A DNA stretch of 64,000 bases from Massilia sp. YIM B02763 (GTDB lineage Bacteria; Pseudomonadota; Gammaproteobacteria; Burkholderiales; Burkholderiaceae_D), in contig NZ_JASNRD010000005.1 of assembly GCF_030412015.1 (NCBI RefSeq), forward strand, positions 212,280-276,279, given 5' to 3'. A program made the position numbers and the translations under genes. The notes below the pieces were generated by a model. The model was not told the DNA's origin, did not search any database, and saw nothing but the letters and a program-made list of their open reading frames with translations. Position 1 is the stretch's first letter. Each line of letters begins with the position of its first letter. This document shows positions 38,236 through 47,185 of the stretch, piece by piece.

Positions 38236-39527
38236 AAGTGTCGTCGTGGGGCAGGCTCGACAGCCGCGACCACGAACTGGTCGCGCTGGCCGACCGCGCC
38301 CATGCTGCGGCGCACATCGCGCGCGACGGCCGCGGCCTGGCGCAGGGCAATGCGCGCAGCTACGGCGACGTCTGCCTGAACCCGGACGGGCGCTTGTGGC
38401 GCACGACGGGCCTGGACCGCTTCATCGCCTTCGATCCCGACAGCGGCCGCCTGCGCTGCGAAGCGGGCGTGCTGCTGCGCGACCTCCAGCGCATGAGCAT
38501 CGCGCACGGCTGGCTGCTGCCGGTCACGCCCGGGACCCAGATGATCACGGTCGGCGGCGCCATCGCCAACGACGTGCACGGCAAGAACCATCACGTGCTG
38601 GGCACCTTCGGCGACCACGTGCTGGGCCTGCGCCTGGCGCGCACCGATGGCACCGTGATCGACTGCGGCCCGGACCGCGAACCGCTCTGGTTCGCCGCCA
38701 CCGTCGGCGGCATGGGCCTGACCGGCGTGATCGTCGAGGCCGAGCTGCAGCTGCGCCGCGTGGCCGGTCCCTGGCTCGTCACCGATACCGTCCCCTACCG
38801 CGACCTGGACGAATTCTTCCACCTGGCCGACAGCTCCGAGGCCGGCTGGGAACAGACCGTGTCGTGGGTCGACTGCCTGTCCGGCATCGGCCGCGGCCTG
38901 TTCTTCCGCGCCAACCTGGCCGCCATCCCGGACCGCGCGGCGCTAGCGTCGCGGCGCGTGTTCCGCGTGCCCTTCGTGCCGCCTGTCTCGCTGGTGAATG
39001 GCGTGTCGCTGCGGGTCTTCAACGAGGCCTATTTCCAGGCCAAGCGCCTCGAGGCCGGCTACGCCATCGCCCACTTCGAGACCTACACCTACCCGCTCGA
39101 CAACCTGCACGACTGGAACCGCATGTACGGCCCGCGCGGCTTCTACCAGTACCAGAGCGTGGTGCCGCGCGAATCCGGGCGCGAGGCCGTGCAGGGCATG
39201 CTGGCGGCGATCAAGGCGGCGGGGCAGGGCTCCTTCCTGGCCGTGCTGAAGACCTTCGGTGCGCGCCGCAACGTGGGCATGATGAGTTTTCCCCGTCCGG
39301 GCGTCACGCTGGCGCTCGACTTCCCCAACCGCGGCCAGCGCACCGCGGCCCTGTTCGAACGCCTGGACGCCATCGTGCGCGCGGCCGGCGGCCGGATCTA
39401 TGCCGCCAAGGACGCGCGCATGCCGCGCGACCTGTTCGAATCGGGCTATCCGCGCCTGGCCGAATTCTTGCAATACCGCGACCCGGGCATCAGCTCGTCG
39501 ATGTCGCGCCGTCTGATAGGAAGCTGA
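38229..39527 (+). CDS. DprE1-like FAD-dependent polyprenylphosphoryl-ribose oxidase
   Basis: A 432-residue FAD-linked oxidase of the vanillyl-alcohol-oxidase fold. The FAD segment ITVGGAIANDVHGKNHHVLG closely follows the signature of mycobacterial DprE1, and GNARSYGDVCLN supplies the other FAD contact. DprE1 oxidises the 2'-OH of polyprenylphosphoryl-ribose to the keto form, the first half of epimerisation to arabinose. The ATG overlaps the end of the preceding UbiA gene by seven bases, and the DprE2-like gene starts one base after its stop, so the three are translationally coupled. A generic D-arabinono-lactone oxidase is the alternative; context argues against it. Confidence 0.85.
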   Translation: MVKVSSWGRLDSRDHELVALADRAHAAAHIARDGRGLAQGNARSYGDVCLNPDGRLWRTTGLDRFIAFDPDSGRLRCEAGVLLRDLQRMSIAHGWLLPVTPGTQMITVGGAIANDVHGKNHHVLGTFGDHVLGLRLARTDGTVIDCGPDREPLWFAATVGGMGLTGVIVEAELQLRRVAGPWLVTDTVPYRDLDEFFHLADSSEAGWEQTVSWVDCLSGIGRGLFFRANLAAIPDRAALASRRVFRVPFVPPVSLVNGVSLRVFNEAYFQAKRLEAGYAIAHFETYTYPLDNLHDWNRMYGPRGFYQYQSVVPRESGREAVQGMLAAIKAAGQGSFLAVLKTFGARRNVGMMSFPRPGVTLALDFPNRGQRTAALFERLDAIVRAAGGRIYAAKDARMPRDLFESGYPRLAEFLQYRDPGISSSMSRRLIGS

Positions 39528-39528
39528 T

Positions 39529-40281
39529 ATGCCGGACACCCCGCCACGCATCGTCATCGTCGGTGCCACTTCGTCCATCGCCGAGCATTGCGCGCGCCTG
39601 TGGGTCGCGGGCCGCACGGTCGCGCTGACCCTGGTCGGACGCGACGCCGGCCGCCTCGAGCGCGTCGCCGCCGACCTGCGCGTGCGCAGTCCCGGCTCGC
39701 GCGTCGACGTGCGCACGGTCGACTTTTCCGATCCCGTGGCGATCGCCGCGCTGGCCGATGCCGTCGCGGCGGACGGCCTGCCGCAGCAGGTGCTGATCGC
39801 CCATGGCGCGCTGCCCGACCAGGCGGCCTGCCAGCGCGACCTCGGGACCGCCTTCGAGGCGCTCGACGTCAACGGCGTCTCGCCGGTGCTGTTCGCTGAA
39901 GCCTTCGCCGGCCGCATGGAAGAGGCGGGCGGCGTCATCACGGTCATCGGCTCCGTCGCCGGCGATCGCGGACGCCGCTCGAACTACGTGTATGGCGCCG
40001 CCAAGGGCCTGGTCACGCGCTACGTCCAGGGCCTGCAGCACCGCCTGGCCGGCAGCAACAGCCCGCTCAAGGTGGTGCTGGTCAAGCCGGGACCGACGGC
40101 CACGCCGATGACGGCGCACCTGCCGCAGCGCGGCCTGGCGCCCGTCGACGCGGTGGCGCGCACGATCGTGCAGGGATCGGCGGCCGGCAGGCCGGTCGTC
40201 TATGCGCCGGGCAAGTGGGCGCTCGTCATGATGGTGGTGCGCCACCTGCCTGCGTTCGTTTTCAACAAGATCAATATCTGA
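39529..40281 (+). CDS. DprE2-like short-chain dehydrogenase
   Basis: A 250-residue SDR, the same size as mycobacterial DprE2. The nucleotide-binding glycine motif is atypical, IVIVGATSSIAEHCARLW, as in DprE2 proteins. The catalytic residues are Ser in ITVIGSVAGDRGRRSN and Tyr-x-x-x-Lys in YVYGAAKGLVTRY. It would reduce the keto intermediate to polyprenylphosphoryl-arabinose with NAD(P)H. A C-terminal hydrophobic helix (WALVMMVVRHLPAFVF) may anchor it to the membrane. The gene starts one base after the dprE1-like stop and ends two bases before the next ATG. Confidence 0.85.
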   Translation: MPDTPPRIVIVGATSSIAEHCARLWVAGRTVALTLVGRDAGRLERVAADLRVRSPGSRVDVRTVDFSDPVAIAALADAVAADGLPQQVLIAHGALPDQAACQRDLGTAFEALDVNGVSPVLFAEAFAGRMEEAGGVITVIGSVAGDRGRRSNYVYGAAKGLVTRYVQGLQHRLAGSNSPLKVVLVKPGPTATPMTAHLPQRGLAPVDAVARTIVQGSAAGRPVVYAPGKWALVMMVVRHLPAFVFNKINI

Positions 40282-40283
40282 CC

Positions 40284-42281
40284 ATGACCGACGACCAACG
40301 CCTGCCGCGCATCCTCGCGTGCGCGCTGCTGTTCCTGCTGATCGGCGCCGCCCTGGCCGCCGCCTGCTGGCCCATGATCCAGGCCGCCGGCACCGAGGCC
40401 GGCGACTTTGCCGCCAACAGCCTGCTGGTGCAGGATGCCAAGCGCCTGCATCTCCTCTACGGGAATTACTCGCGGGTCGGATTCAACCATCCGGGACCGG
40501 CGATCCTGTACGTGCTGGCCGCCGGCGAACTGCTGTTCCACGACTGGCTGCACGTCGTGCCGTCGCCGTTCGGCGGCCAGCTGCTTGCAGCCCTGCTGTA
40601 CAACGCGGCCTGGATGACGCTGGTGTTCGCGATCGTGCGCCGCAGCGCCGGTGCGCTGCAGGCGCTGCTGTTCGTCGCCGTGTTCGTGCTGGCGACCCTG
40701 ACCATCGATCCGGCCCTGGTCAACGGCATGTGGTTCCCGCACATGTACTTCTTCCCGTACGCGGCGATGCTGGCGGCGATCGCGCCGCTGGCCTACGGCC
40801 GCAGCGACACGCTCAAGGCGCTCGCCGTCAGCAGCGGCTTCCTGGTCAACGGCCACGTGTCCTTCGTGCCCATGCTGGGCATTACGCTGGCGCTGGTGCT
40901 GGCCGCAAACTGGCTGCTGTCGCGCCGCGACCCGGCGCTGCGCATCCTGTCGCGCGCCTGGATGGCGGCCCACCGCCGCACGATCCTGGCCGCGCTCGGT
41001 ATCCTGTTCCTGTTCCTGGTGCCGCTGCTGATCGTCACCGTCCGGCATTTTCCCGGCCCGGTGGCCAACTACATCAGCTTCGGCCGCCAGAACCAGGGCC
41101 ACGGCCTGCAGGAAGCGATCGACTTCGTGCTCGTGTACTGGGGCGCGGGTCGGATGCCGCTGTGGGGCGGCCTGCTGGCGCTGGTGGTGGCGGTTCTGCT
41201 GGTGGCGGTGCCGTCCGCGTCCCGGGACGCCGACGCGGGCGCGCCGGCGCGCCGCCGCTTCGTACAGGGAGCGCGCGCCATGGGCATCGCCTTCGCCGCC
41301 GCGAGCCTCGCGCTGCTGTACTACGCCAAGGCGGGCGTCGACGACCTGTCGATGACCTACGTCGCCTATTTCTACTATGCGGTGCCGGCCATGTGCCTGG
41401 GCCTGGCGGCGCTGTACCTGTGCCGTGCGCTGGCGGACGGCGCCGGCCAGGCGCTCGCCTGCCTGGCGCTGTTCGGCGTGCTGCTCGCATGCTGGCCGCA
41501 AGCCCGCAAGGAGCCGAACTACACCTATAACTACCACCAGGCCGGCGTCGCCGAATTGTACGCATGGCTGCACGGATTGCCCGGCAGCGGACGCATCGTG
41601 CTCGACCTGCAAGCGGACGAGCGTCCCTGGGGCATGGCGCTGGCGGTGCAGGTCCATGCCAAGCGGCGTCACGAGAATCTCGTCTGCATCCACGAGAACT
41701 GGCACGTCTCGCACACCTGGCCGGCGCGCTGCCGGCCGGAGGAGGTTGCGGCCAACCGGCGCTACGCGGTACGCGTGGTCGGCGCGCCCGATCCGGTGCG
41801 CGGCGAGCCCGATGTCGAAGGACGCAGCGTGGCCCTGTTCCGCGTCGGCGAGCCGCCGCGGCCGCTCGCCTACGTCACCGTCAAGGAGCAGCCGGCCTAC
41901 TTCAAGGGGCTGCTGGGCAAGGACTGGTCGAACCTCGAAGGCGAATTCGTGTGGACCGACGGCCCGGTCGCCGAGATCGACCTGCCGGCCGATCCGGCGC
42001 GCAGCCGCACGCTGACGCTGGACCTGGGCGCCTTCATCGGCTACGCCGCGCTGCGCCAGCATGCGCAGGCCTTCGTCGACGGCCGTCCGGCGGGCCGGCT
42101 CGAATGGAACTACTTCGAGCAACGTCGCCGCTTCCCCATCGACCTCGGACCGGAACCGGGCGCCGCCAAGCACATCGAGCTGAAGATCGCCGAGCCGCTG
42201 ATGCCCAAGCAATTCGATATGGGCGACGACACGCGCCAGCTCGGCTTGTCCCTGTACGGCATCAGGAAGGATCCGGCATGA
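40284..42281 (+). CDS. Polytopic membrane protein, GT-C-like glycosyltransferase candidate
   Basis: A 665-residue protein with roughly 10-12 membrane helices in the first 430 residues and a soluble periplasmic-type C-terminal domain of about 230 residues. The first external loop holds TEAGDFAANSLLVQDAKRL and GNYSRVGFNHPGPAILY. An acidic residue after helix 1 followed by such a loop is how GT-C transferases that use polyprenyl-phosphate sugars look. I know no named family for it. Sitting directly after the DprE1/DprE2-like genes, it is the best candidate for the enzyme that transfers the lipid-linked pentose to its acceptor, but this is inference. Its stop overlaps the next start (ATGA). Confidence 0.7.
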   Translation: MTDDQRLPRILACALLFLLIGAALAAACWPMIQAAGTEAGDFAANSLLVQDAKRLHLLYGNYSRVGFNHPGPAILYVLAAGELLFHDWLHVVPSPFGGQLLAALLYNAAWMTLVFAIVRRSAGALQALLFVAVFVLATLTIDPALVNGMWFPHMYFFPYAAMLAAIAPLAYGRSDTLKALAVSSGFLVNGHVSFVPMLGITLALVLAANWLLSRRDPALRILSRAWMAAHRRTILAALGILFLFLVPLLIVTVRHFPGPVANYISFGRQNQGHGLQEAIDFVLVYWGAGRMPLWGGLLALVVAVLLVAVPSASRDADAGAPARRRFVQGARAMGIAFAAASLALLYYAKAGVDDLSMTYVAYFYYAVPAMCLGLAALYLCRALADGAGQALACLALFGVLLACWPQARKEPNYTYNYHQAGVAELYAWLHGLPGSGRIVLDLQADERPWGMALAVQVHAKRRHENLVCIHENWHVSHTWPARCRPEEVAANRRYAVRVVGAPDPVRGEPDVEGRSVALFRVGEPPRPLAYVTVKEQPAYFKGLLGKDWSNLEGEFVWTDGPVAEIDLPADPARSRTLTLDLGAFIGYAALRQHAQAFVDGRPAGRLEWNYFEQRRRFPIDLGPEPGAAKHIELKIAEPLMPKQFDMGDDTRQLGLSLYGIRKDPA

Positions 42282-43222
42282 ACCTGTTTGATCGCAAGAT
42301 CGTCCTGCCCGGCGGCGCCGGGCTGGTCGGACAAAACCTGGTGGCGCGCCTGAAGGCGCGCGGCTACCGCAACATCGTGGTGCTGGACAAGCACCGCGCC
42401 AACATCGAAGTGCTGCGCCGCGTGCAGCCCGACATCGTCGTCGAATACGCCGACCTGGCCGAGCCGGGCGAGTGGGCGCGCCACTTCACGGACGGATCCA
42501 CCGTCGTCATGCTGCAGGCCCAGATCGGCGGCAACGACTGGACGGACTTCGTGCGCAACAACGTCGACGCGACGCGCCACCAGCTCGACATCATCAAGGG
42601 CCAGCCGGACACGCGCCTGGTCGCGATCAGCTCCTCGGTGGTGGTGTCGGTGGCGGACGACTTCTACACGCGCAGCAAGCGCGAGCAGGAGGACATGGTG
42701 CTGGCGAGCGGCATCGCCTGCCCGGTGCTGCGCCCCACGCTGATGTACGGCTGGTTCGACCGCAAGCACCTGGGCTGGCTGTCGCGCTTCATGAGCAAGG
42801 TGCCGGTGTTCCCGATTCCCGGCCATGGCCGCTACATGCGCCAGCCGCTGTACGTGGGCGACTTCTGCAACGTCGTCATGAGCTGCATCGAGAACCCGGG
42901 CATCACCGGCGTCTACAACATCTCGGGCCACGAGGAAGTCGACTACATCGACATCATCCGCGAGATCAAGCGCGTGACGCGCTCCAAGACCCCGATCGTC
43001 AAGATCCCCTACGGCCTGTTCTACGCGCTGCTGTGGGTATGGGGCAAGTTCGACAGCAACCCGCCGTTCACCACGCAGCAGCTGGCCGCGCTGGTCGCGC
43101 GCGACAGCTTCGAGGTGATCGACTGGCCCGGCATGTTCAAGGTGCAGAGCACCCCGTTCGCCAAGGCCATCGACGAAACCTTCAACGATCCGACATACAG
43201 CAACGTCGTCCTGGAGTTCTGA
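42278..43222 (+). CDS. NAD-dependent epimerase/dehydratase (extended SDR)
   Basis: A 314-residue extended short-chain dehydrogenase. The NAD motif is [20 protein letters not shown]. The usual YxxxK appears as [14 protein letters not shown], with the catalytic tyrosine in [10 protein letters not shown], and the substrate domain contains [20 protein letters not shown]. Family members epimerise or dehydrate nucleotide or lipid-linked sugars. It starts within the stop of the membrane-protein gene (ATGA overlap) and ends overlapping the next start by one base. Its substrate in this pathway is unknown. Confidence 0.82.
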   Translation: MNLFDRKIVLPGGAGLVGQNLVARLKARGYRNIVVLDKHRANIEVLRRVQPDIVVEYADLAEPGEWARHFTDGSTVVMLQAQIGGNDWTDFVRNNVDATRHQLDIIKGQPDTRLVAISSSVVVSVADDFYTRSKREQEDMVLASGIACPVLRPTLMYGWFDRKHLGWLSRFMSKVPVFPIPGHGRYMRQPLYVGDFCNVVMSCIENPGITGVYNISGHEEVDYIDIIREIKRVTRSKTPIVKIPYGLFYALLWVWGKFDSNPPFTTQQLAALVARDSFEVIDWPGMFKVQSTPFAKAIDETFNDPTYSNVVLEF

Positions 43223-44511
43223 TGAAACAACGTATTGCCGTCCTGGGTGCCGGGCCGATGGGCCTGGCGGTGGCGTATCAACTGGCGCGCGACGGCCATG
43301 AGCCGGTCGTGTACGAAGCGGACGACCGCGTCGGCGGCATGGCCGCGCACTTCGATTTCTCGGGCACTTCGATCGAGCGCTACTACCATTTCCATGCGAT
43401 TTCCGACCACGCCTTTTTGAAAGTGCTGGACGAGCTGGGGCTGTCGTCGAAGATGCACTGGGTGGCCACGAAGATGGGCTACTGGTACCGCGGCGAGGTG
43501 CAGGAATGGGGCAACCCCATCGCGCTGCTGAAGTTCCGCGGCCTGGGATTCTCGGCCAAGTTCCGCTACGGCTTGCACGCCTTCCTGTCGACCAAGCGCG
43601 ACGACTGGAAGCCGCTCGACCACGTCGAGGCGAGCGGCTGGATCAAGCGCAACGTCGGACCGGAAGCCTGGGAAGTGCTGTGGCGGCGCCTGTTCGACTA
43701 CAAATTCTACGACTACAGCGACAACCTGTCGGCCGCCTGGATCTGGAGCCGCATCCGCCGCATCGGCCGTTCGCGCTACAACCTGTTCAAGGAAAAGCTG
43801 GGCTACCTGGACGGCGGCTCGGAGACGCTGCTGGAAGGCATGCGTGCCGACATCCTGCAACACGGCGGCATCCTGCGCCTGAAGACGCCGGCGACCAGGG
43901 TGGTCATCGAAGGCGGCAAGGTAACAGGCGTGGAAGCGGGCGGCGAGTTCGCCCCCTTCGACAAGGTGATCAGCACCATCCCGCTGCCCTACGTCCCGCG
44001 CGTGATGCCGGACCTGCCGCCGGCCACGCTGGACGCGTTCCGCGCCAAGAAGAACATCGCCGTCGTGTGCGTGATCGCCAAGCTGAGGAAGCCGGTCACC
44101 GAGAACTTCTGGCTCAACACCAACGACGACGAGATGGACATCCCGGGCCTCGTCGAATACACGAACCTGCGTCCGATGAACGGCGAGCACATCGTCTACG
44201 TGCCGTTCTACGTGCCGGGCGAGCATCCGAAGTTCGCGGAGCCGGACCAGGCCTTCCTGGACAAGGTCAAGCGCTACCTCATGAAGATCAATCCGCGGCT
44301 GGCGGAATCGGACTTCGTCGACATGCGCGCCAGCCGCTACCGCTACGCCCAGCCGATCTGCGAGCCCGGCTACCTGGGCCGCCTGCCGCCGGCCAGGCTG
44401 CCGGTGGACGGCCTGTGGGTGGCCGACACGTCCTACTACTATCCCGAAGACCGTGGCATCTCGGAGAGCATCGAATTCGGCCGCAAGATGGCGCGCGAGG
44501 CGGGGGCGTGA
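43222..44511 (+). CDS. FAD-dependent oxidoreductase (amine-oxidase/UDP-galactopyranose-mutase-like)
   Basis: A 429-residue flavoprotein. The dinucleotide motif is [20 protein letters not shown] followed by [15 protein letters not shown], and the C-terminal FAD contact is [20 protein letters not shown]. Overall it resembles protoporphyrinogen-oxidase/phytoene-desaturase folds and also UDP-galactopyranose mutase-like proteins found in polysaccharide loci. It could reshape a sugar ring or oxidise a polyprenyl-linked sugar; no reaction can be fixed from sequence. It is linked by TGATG and GTGA overlaps to both neighbours, so it is certainly part of the operon. Confidence 0.8.
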   Translation: MKQRIAVLGAGPMGLAVAYQLARDGHEPVVYEADDRVGGMAAHFDFSGTSIERYYHFHAISDHAFLKVLDELGLSSKMHWVATKMGYWYRGEVQEWGNPIALLKFRGLGFSAKFRYGLHAFLSTKRDDWKPLDHVEASGWIKRNVGPEAWEVLWRRLFDYKFYDYSDNLSAAWIWSRIRRIGRSRYNLFKEKLGYLDGGSETLLEGMRADILQHGGILRLKTPATRVVIEGGKVTGVEAGGEFAPFDKVISTIPLPYVPRVMPDLPPATLDAFRAKKNIAVVCVIAKLRKPVTENFWLNTNDDEMDIPGLVEYTNLRPMNGEHIVYVPFYVPGEHPKFAEPDQAFLDKVKRYLMKINPRLAESDFVDMRASRYRYAQPICEPGYLGRLPPARLPVDGLWVADTSYYYPEDRGISESIEFGRKMAREAGA

Positions 44512-44933
44512 TCAAGCGCATTGCGTCCAGTTTCGCCTCGCGCCAGTTCCTGGTCTTCCTGCTGACGGGCGGCTTCGCGGCGGCCGTCAATTTCGGCTCG
44601 CGCATCCTGTACAACCGGGCGATGCCGTTCTCCTGGGCCGTCGTCTGCGCCTACCTCACGGGCATGGTGACGGCCTTCGTGCTGAGCAAGCTGTTCGTGT
44701 TCAGCGCCAGCACCCAGGCGGCACACCGCGCGGCCGGCTGGTTCATCCTGGTGAACGTGGTGGCCGTCGCCCAGACCTGGGCGATCAGCATGCTGCTGGT
44801 GAAATGGGTGCTGCCGGCGCTGGGCGTCACCGCCTACGCGCGCGAGATCGCGCACGGCATCGGCGTGGTCGTGCCCGTGTTTTCCAGCTACCTGGGGCAC
44901 AAGCATTTCAGCTTCCGCGAGACGGCGCGGTGA
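44508..44933 (+). CDS. GtrA family membrane protein
   Basis: A 141-residue, four-helix inner-membrane protein. [20 protein letters not shown] and the last helix ending [13 protein letters not shown] are diagnostic for GtrA. The family is thought to help move polyprenyl-phosphate sugars across the membrane or to support the transferase. In mycobacteria a GtrA protein is encoded next to DprE1/DprE2. The GTG start overlaps the preceding stop (GTGA). It is the last gene of the operon and is followed by a strong palindromic terminator. Confidence 0.88.
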   Translation: MIKRIASSFASRQFLVFLLTGGFAAAVNFGSRILYNRAMPFSWAVVCAYLTGMVTAFVLSKLFVFSASTQAAHRAAGWFILVNVVAVAQTWAISMLLVKWVLPALGVTAYAREIAHGIGVVVPVFSSYLGHKHFSFRETAR

Positions 44934-44939
44934 CGAACG

Positions 44940-44967
44940 AAAGGGCGCCGCGGCGCCCTTTGTCTTT
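44940..44967. terminator. Bidirectional terminator between gtrA-like gene and nth
   Basis: AAGGGCGCCG-CGGCGCCCTT (44941-44960) is a perfect palindrome flanked by A and T, followed by TTGTCTTT on the plus strand and by TTTCGTTCG on the minus strand. It serves both convergent operons. Confidence 0.75.
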
Positions 44968-44981
44968 CGATGCGTGTCGGC

Positions 44982-45629
44982 TCAAGCGTCCGCCGGCACC
45001 GGCGTCTTGTCCTTGAACTCGCACAGGTCGTTGATCAAACAGTTCCAGCACTTGGGCTTGCGCGCCACGCAGGTGTAGCGGCCGTGCAGGATGAGCCAGT
45101 GGTGGGCGTCGTGCAGGAAATCCCTGGGCACGAACTTCAGCAGCTTCTGCTCGACGATGTCGACGTTCTTGCCGGGTGCGATCCTGGTGCGGTTGGCCAC
45201 GCGGAAGATGTGCGTGTCCACCGCCATCGTCGGTTTGCCGAACGCCGTGTTGAGCACCACGTTGGCGGTCTTGCGGCCCACGCCGGGCAGGGCCTCGAGC
45301 GCCTCGCGCGAACGCGGGACCTCGCCGCCGTACTGGTTCACCAGGATCTCGCAGGTGGCGATGACGTTCTTGGCCTTGGTGTTGTACAGGCCGATCGTCG
45401 AGATATAGGTCTTCAGTTCCTCCAGGCCGAGGTCGAGGATCGCCTGCGGCGTGTTCGCGACCGGGTACAGCTTGCGCGTGGCCTTGTTGACGCCGACGTC
45501 GGTCGACTGGGCCGAGAGCAGCACGGCGATCAGCAGTTCGAACGGGGTCGTGTATTCGAGTTCGGTGGTCGGATGGGGGTTGGCGTCGCGAAAGCGGGTG
45601 AAGATCTCGAGGCGTTTGGCGGGGTTCAT
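44982..45629 (-). CDS. nth: Endonuclease III
   Basis: A 215-residue DNA glycosylase/AP lyase that removes oxidised pyrimidines. The helix-hairpin-helix LEALPGVGRKTANVVLNTAF carries the catalytic lysine, and the catalytic aspartate is in MAVDTHIFRVANR. A [4Fe-4S] cluster is formed by the four C-terminal cysteines in CVARKPKCWNCLINDLCEF (6-2-5 spacing). It follows rsxB by 16 bases on the same strand, an association common in betaproteobacteria. Confidence 0.96.
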   Translation of the reverse strand: MNPAKRLEIFTRFRDANPHPTTELEYTTPFELLIAVLLSAQSTDVGVNKATRKLYPVANTPQAILDLGLEELKTYISTIGLYNTKAKNVIATCEILVNQYGGEVPRSREALEALPGVGRKTANVVLNTAFGKPTMAVDTHIFRVANRTRIAPGKNVDIVEQKLLKFVPRDFLHDAHHWLILHGRYTCVARKPKCWNCLINDLCEFKDKTPVPADA

Positions 45630-45645
45630 CGCGGGGTTCAGTGGC

Positions 45646-46353
45646 TTACTGTTCTTCGTTGTTCTTCGCCGGCGGCGCCGTGGCCGCGGCCTTCTGCCTG
45701 GCGCGTTCCATCGCGGCGGCGATGATCGCGCGCTTGCGCTCCTTTTCCGCCAGCTCTTCCGGCGTATTGGTTGCCTCGGCCGTCACGGCGCGCATCTTCT
45801 CGACCGCCTTGGCGGCCAGGCGCGCATCGTTCTCTTCCTTTTCGCGCCGCAGGCGCGCGCTGCGGAAGTCGTGGCGCGCGCGCGCCGCATCGGCCTGTTC
45901 CTGCGACCAGGCGGCCCAGCCGGTCGGTTCGCTCGCCGGGTCGTTCGTGCGCGGGATCATCGCGATGCAGTCGACCGGGCAGGGCGCGACGCACAGGTCG
46001 CAGCCGGTGCACAGGCTCGGCAGGATGGTGTGCATCTGCTTGGCCGCGCCGAGGATGGCGTCGACGGGGCAGGCCTGGATGCACAGCGTGCAGCCGATGC
46101 ACAGCGCCTCGTCGATGAAGGCGACGGGGCGCGGGCGTTCGATGCCGTTGGCGGGGTTGATCGGAATGACCTTCCTGCCCGTGACGGCGGCCAGGCGCGC
46201 GACGCCCTCGATGCCGCCCGGCGGGCACTGGTTGATCTCGGCCTCGCCGCGCGCGATCGCCTCCGCATATGGGCGGCACGCGGGGTAGCCGCACTTGGTG
46301 CACTGGGTCTGCGGCAGCAGGTCTTCGATCTGGTCGGCGAGCGTCTTGGTCAC
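45646..46353 (-). CDS. rsxB: RnfB/RsxB-type iron-sulfur protein
   Basis: A 235-residue protein with an N-terminal [4Fe-4S] site ([17 protein letters not shown] and the later cysteine in NQCPPGG) and two ferredoxin-type clusters, [19 protein letters not shown] and [18 protein letters not shown]. The usual N-terminal membrane helix of RnfB is missing, so this is the soluble short form found in Burkholderiales next to nth. The C-terminal 90 residues are a charged, coiled-coil-like Ala/Glu/Arg tail. No other rnf/rsx genes are nearby, so it may work outside a complete Rnf complex, perhaps supplying electrons or clusters to Nth or SoxR. That is inference. Confidence 0.88.
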   Translation of the reverse strand: MTKTLADQIEDLLPQTQCTKCGYPACRPYAEAIARGEAEINQCPPGGIEGVARLAAVTGRKVIPINPANGIERPRPVAFIDEALCIGCTLCIQACPVDAILGAAKQMHTILPSLCTGCDLCVAPCPVDCIAMIPRTNDPASEPTGWAAWSQEQADAARARHDFRSARLRREKEENDARLAAKAVEKMRAVTAEATNTPEELAEKERKRAIIAAAMERARQKAAATAPPAKNNEEQ

Positions 46354-46542
46354 GGCGATGCAACGATGAAACTGGATAGACCGCCATTATCCGCTAAAAG
46401 CCGGCAGGCGTCGAAAAGCGGCGCTGTCACATCTTGATACGAAAACGGCGGCCGCATGGATGTCTTCCGTGAGTCAGCGAACGGAGCAGTGGAAGCGCCC
46501 GGTGGTCTACTGGAGACAACTTATGCACTGAGGAAGAATGCC

Positions 46543-46959
46543 ATGAACAACAAGAAGATGATCGTATCGACGCTGATGGTGGCGCTGCTGGGCGCGGGTG
46601 CGTCGAGCTTCGCCCAGGACCGCTATCACGGCGACCGCGACCATGACCGCTACGACCAGCGCCATGACCAACGCGATGGCCGCGGCGACTACCGTGGCGA
46701 CGACCGCCACGACCGCGACGGCCGCCGCGATGACCGCAACTACGGCGGCCGCCACGACGGCGCCGGTCCGGACCGCAACTTCCACCGCGGCTCACGCCTG
46801 CCCGACCGCTACCGCCACAACCAGTACGTGGTGAACGACTGGCGCGGCCACCACCTGCGCCAGCCGCCGCGCGGCTACCACTGGGTGCAGACGGGCAGCG
46901 ACTATGTGCTGGCGGCCATTGCCACCGGCGTCATCGCCGACCTGATCATCAATCACTGA
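46543..46959 (+). CDS. RcnB family periplasmic protein
   Basis: A 138-residue exported protein. The signal peptide is MNNKKMIVSTLMVALLGAGA with cleavage near SFAQD. Residues about 25-85 are an extremely polar stretch of Arg, Asp, His and Gly (RDHDRYDQRHDQRDGRGDYR), which may bind metal. The C-terminal RcnB domain reads GSRLPDRYRHNQYVVNDWRG and PPRGYHWVQTGSDYVLAAIA. RcnB of E. coli modulates nickel/cobalt export; no efflux gene is adjacent here. The ATG at 46543 has AGGAAG six bases upstream. Confidence 0.85.
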   Translation: MNNKKMIVSTLMVALLGAGASSFAQDRYHGDRDHDRYDQRHDQRDGRGDYRGDDRHDRDGRRDDRNYGGRHDGAGPDRNFHRGSRLPDRYRHNQYVVNDWRGHHLRQPPRGYHWVQTGSDYVLAAIATGVIADLIINH

Positions 46960-46962
46960 TCC

Positions 46963-47185
46963 AGGGGCTGCCCGCAGGGCGGCCCCGGTAGGTGAGCAGG
47001 GTTTCGCTTCCGCGGGGGGAGGCGGCGTGGACGGCCTGCTTCGGATTCGAGGCGGGCCGTTTGCGTTTGAATGCATAAAAAATTGGGGGAAGAGTGCTGG
47101 GGGCACTCTTCCGCCTTCGCAGGGACGACGCATCATCTGCCGTCGTCCCTGCGAAGGCAGGGACCCAATCTCGTCAGCCGACCGC
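46963..47185. repeat. Intergenic hairpins, including an 18-bp perfect inverted repeat
   Basis: Just after the RcnB-like gene GGGGCTGCCC/GGGCGGCCCC (46963-46986 region) can form a terminator-like stem without a T-run. Further on, GCCTTCGCAGGGACGACG (47113-47130) and its exact complement (47141-47158) flank a ten-base loop; the flanking GCAGGGACCCAATCT is of the kind widely dispersed in proteobacterial genomes. It lies downstream of the minus-strand phaZ and may stop or stabilise that message. Confidence 0.6.
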
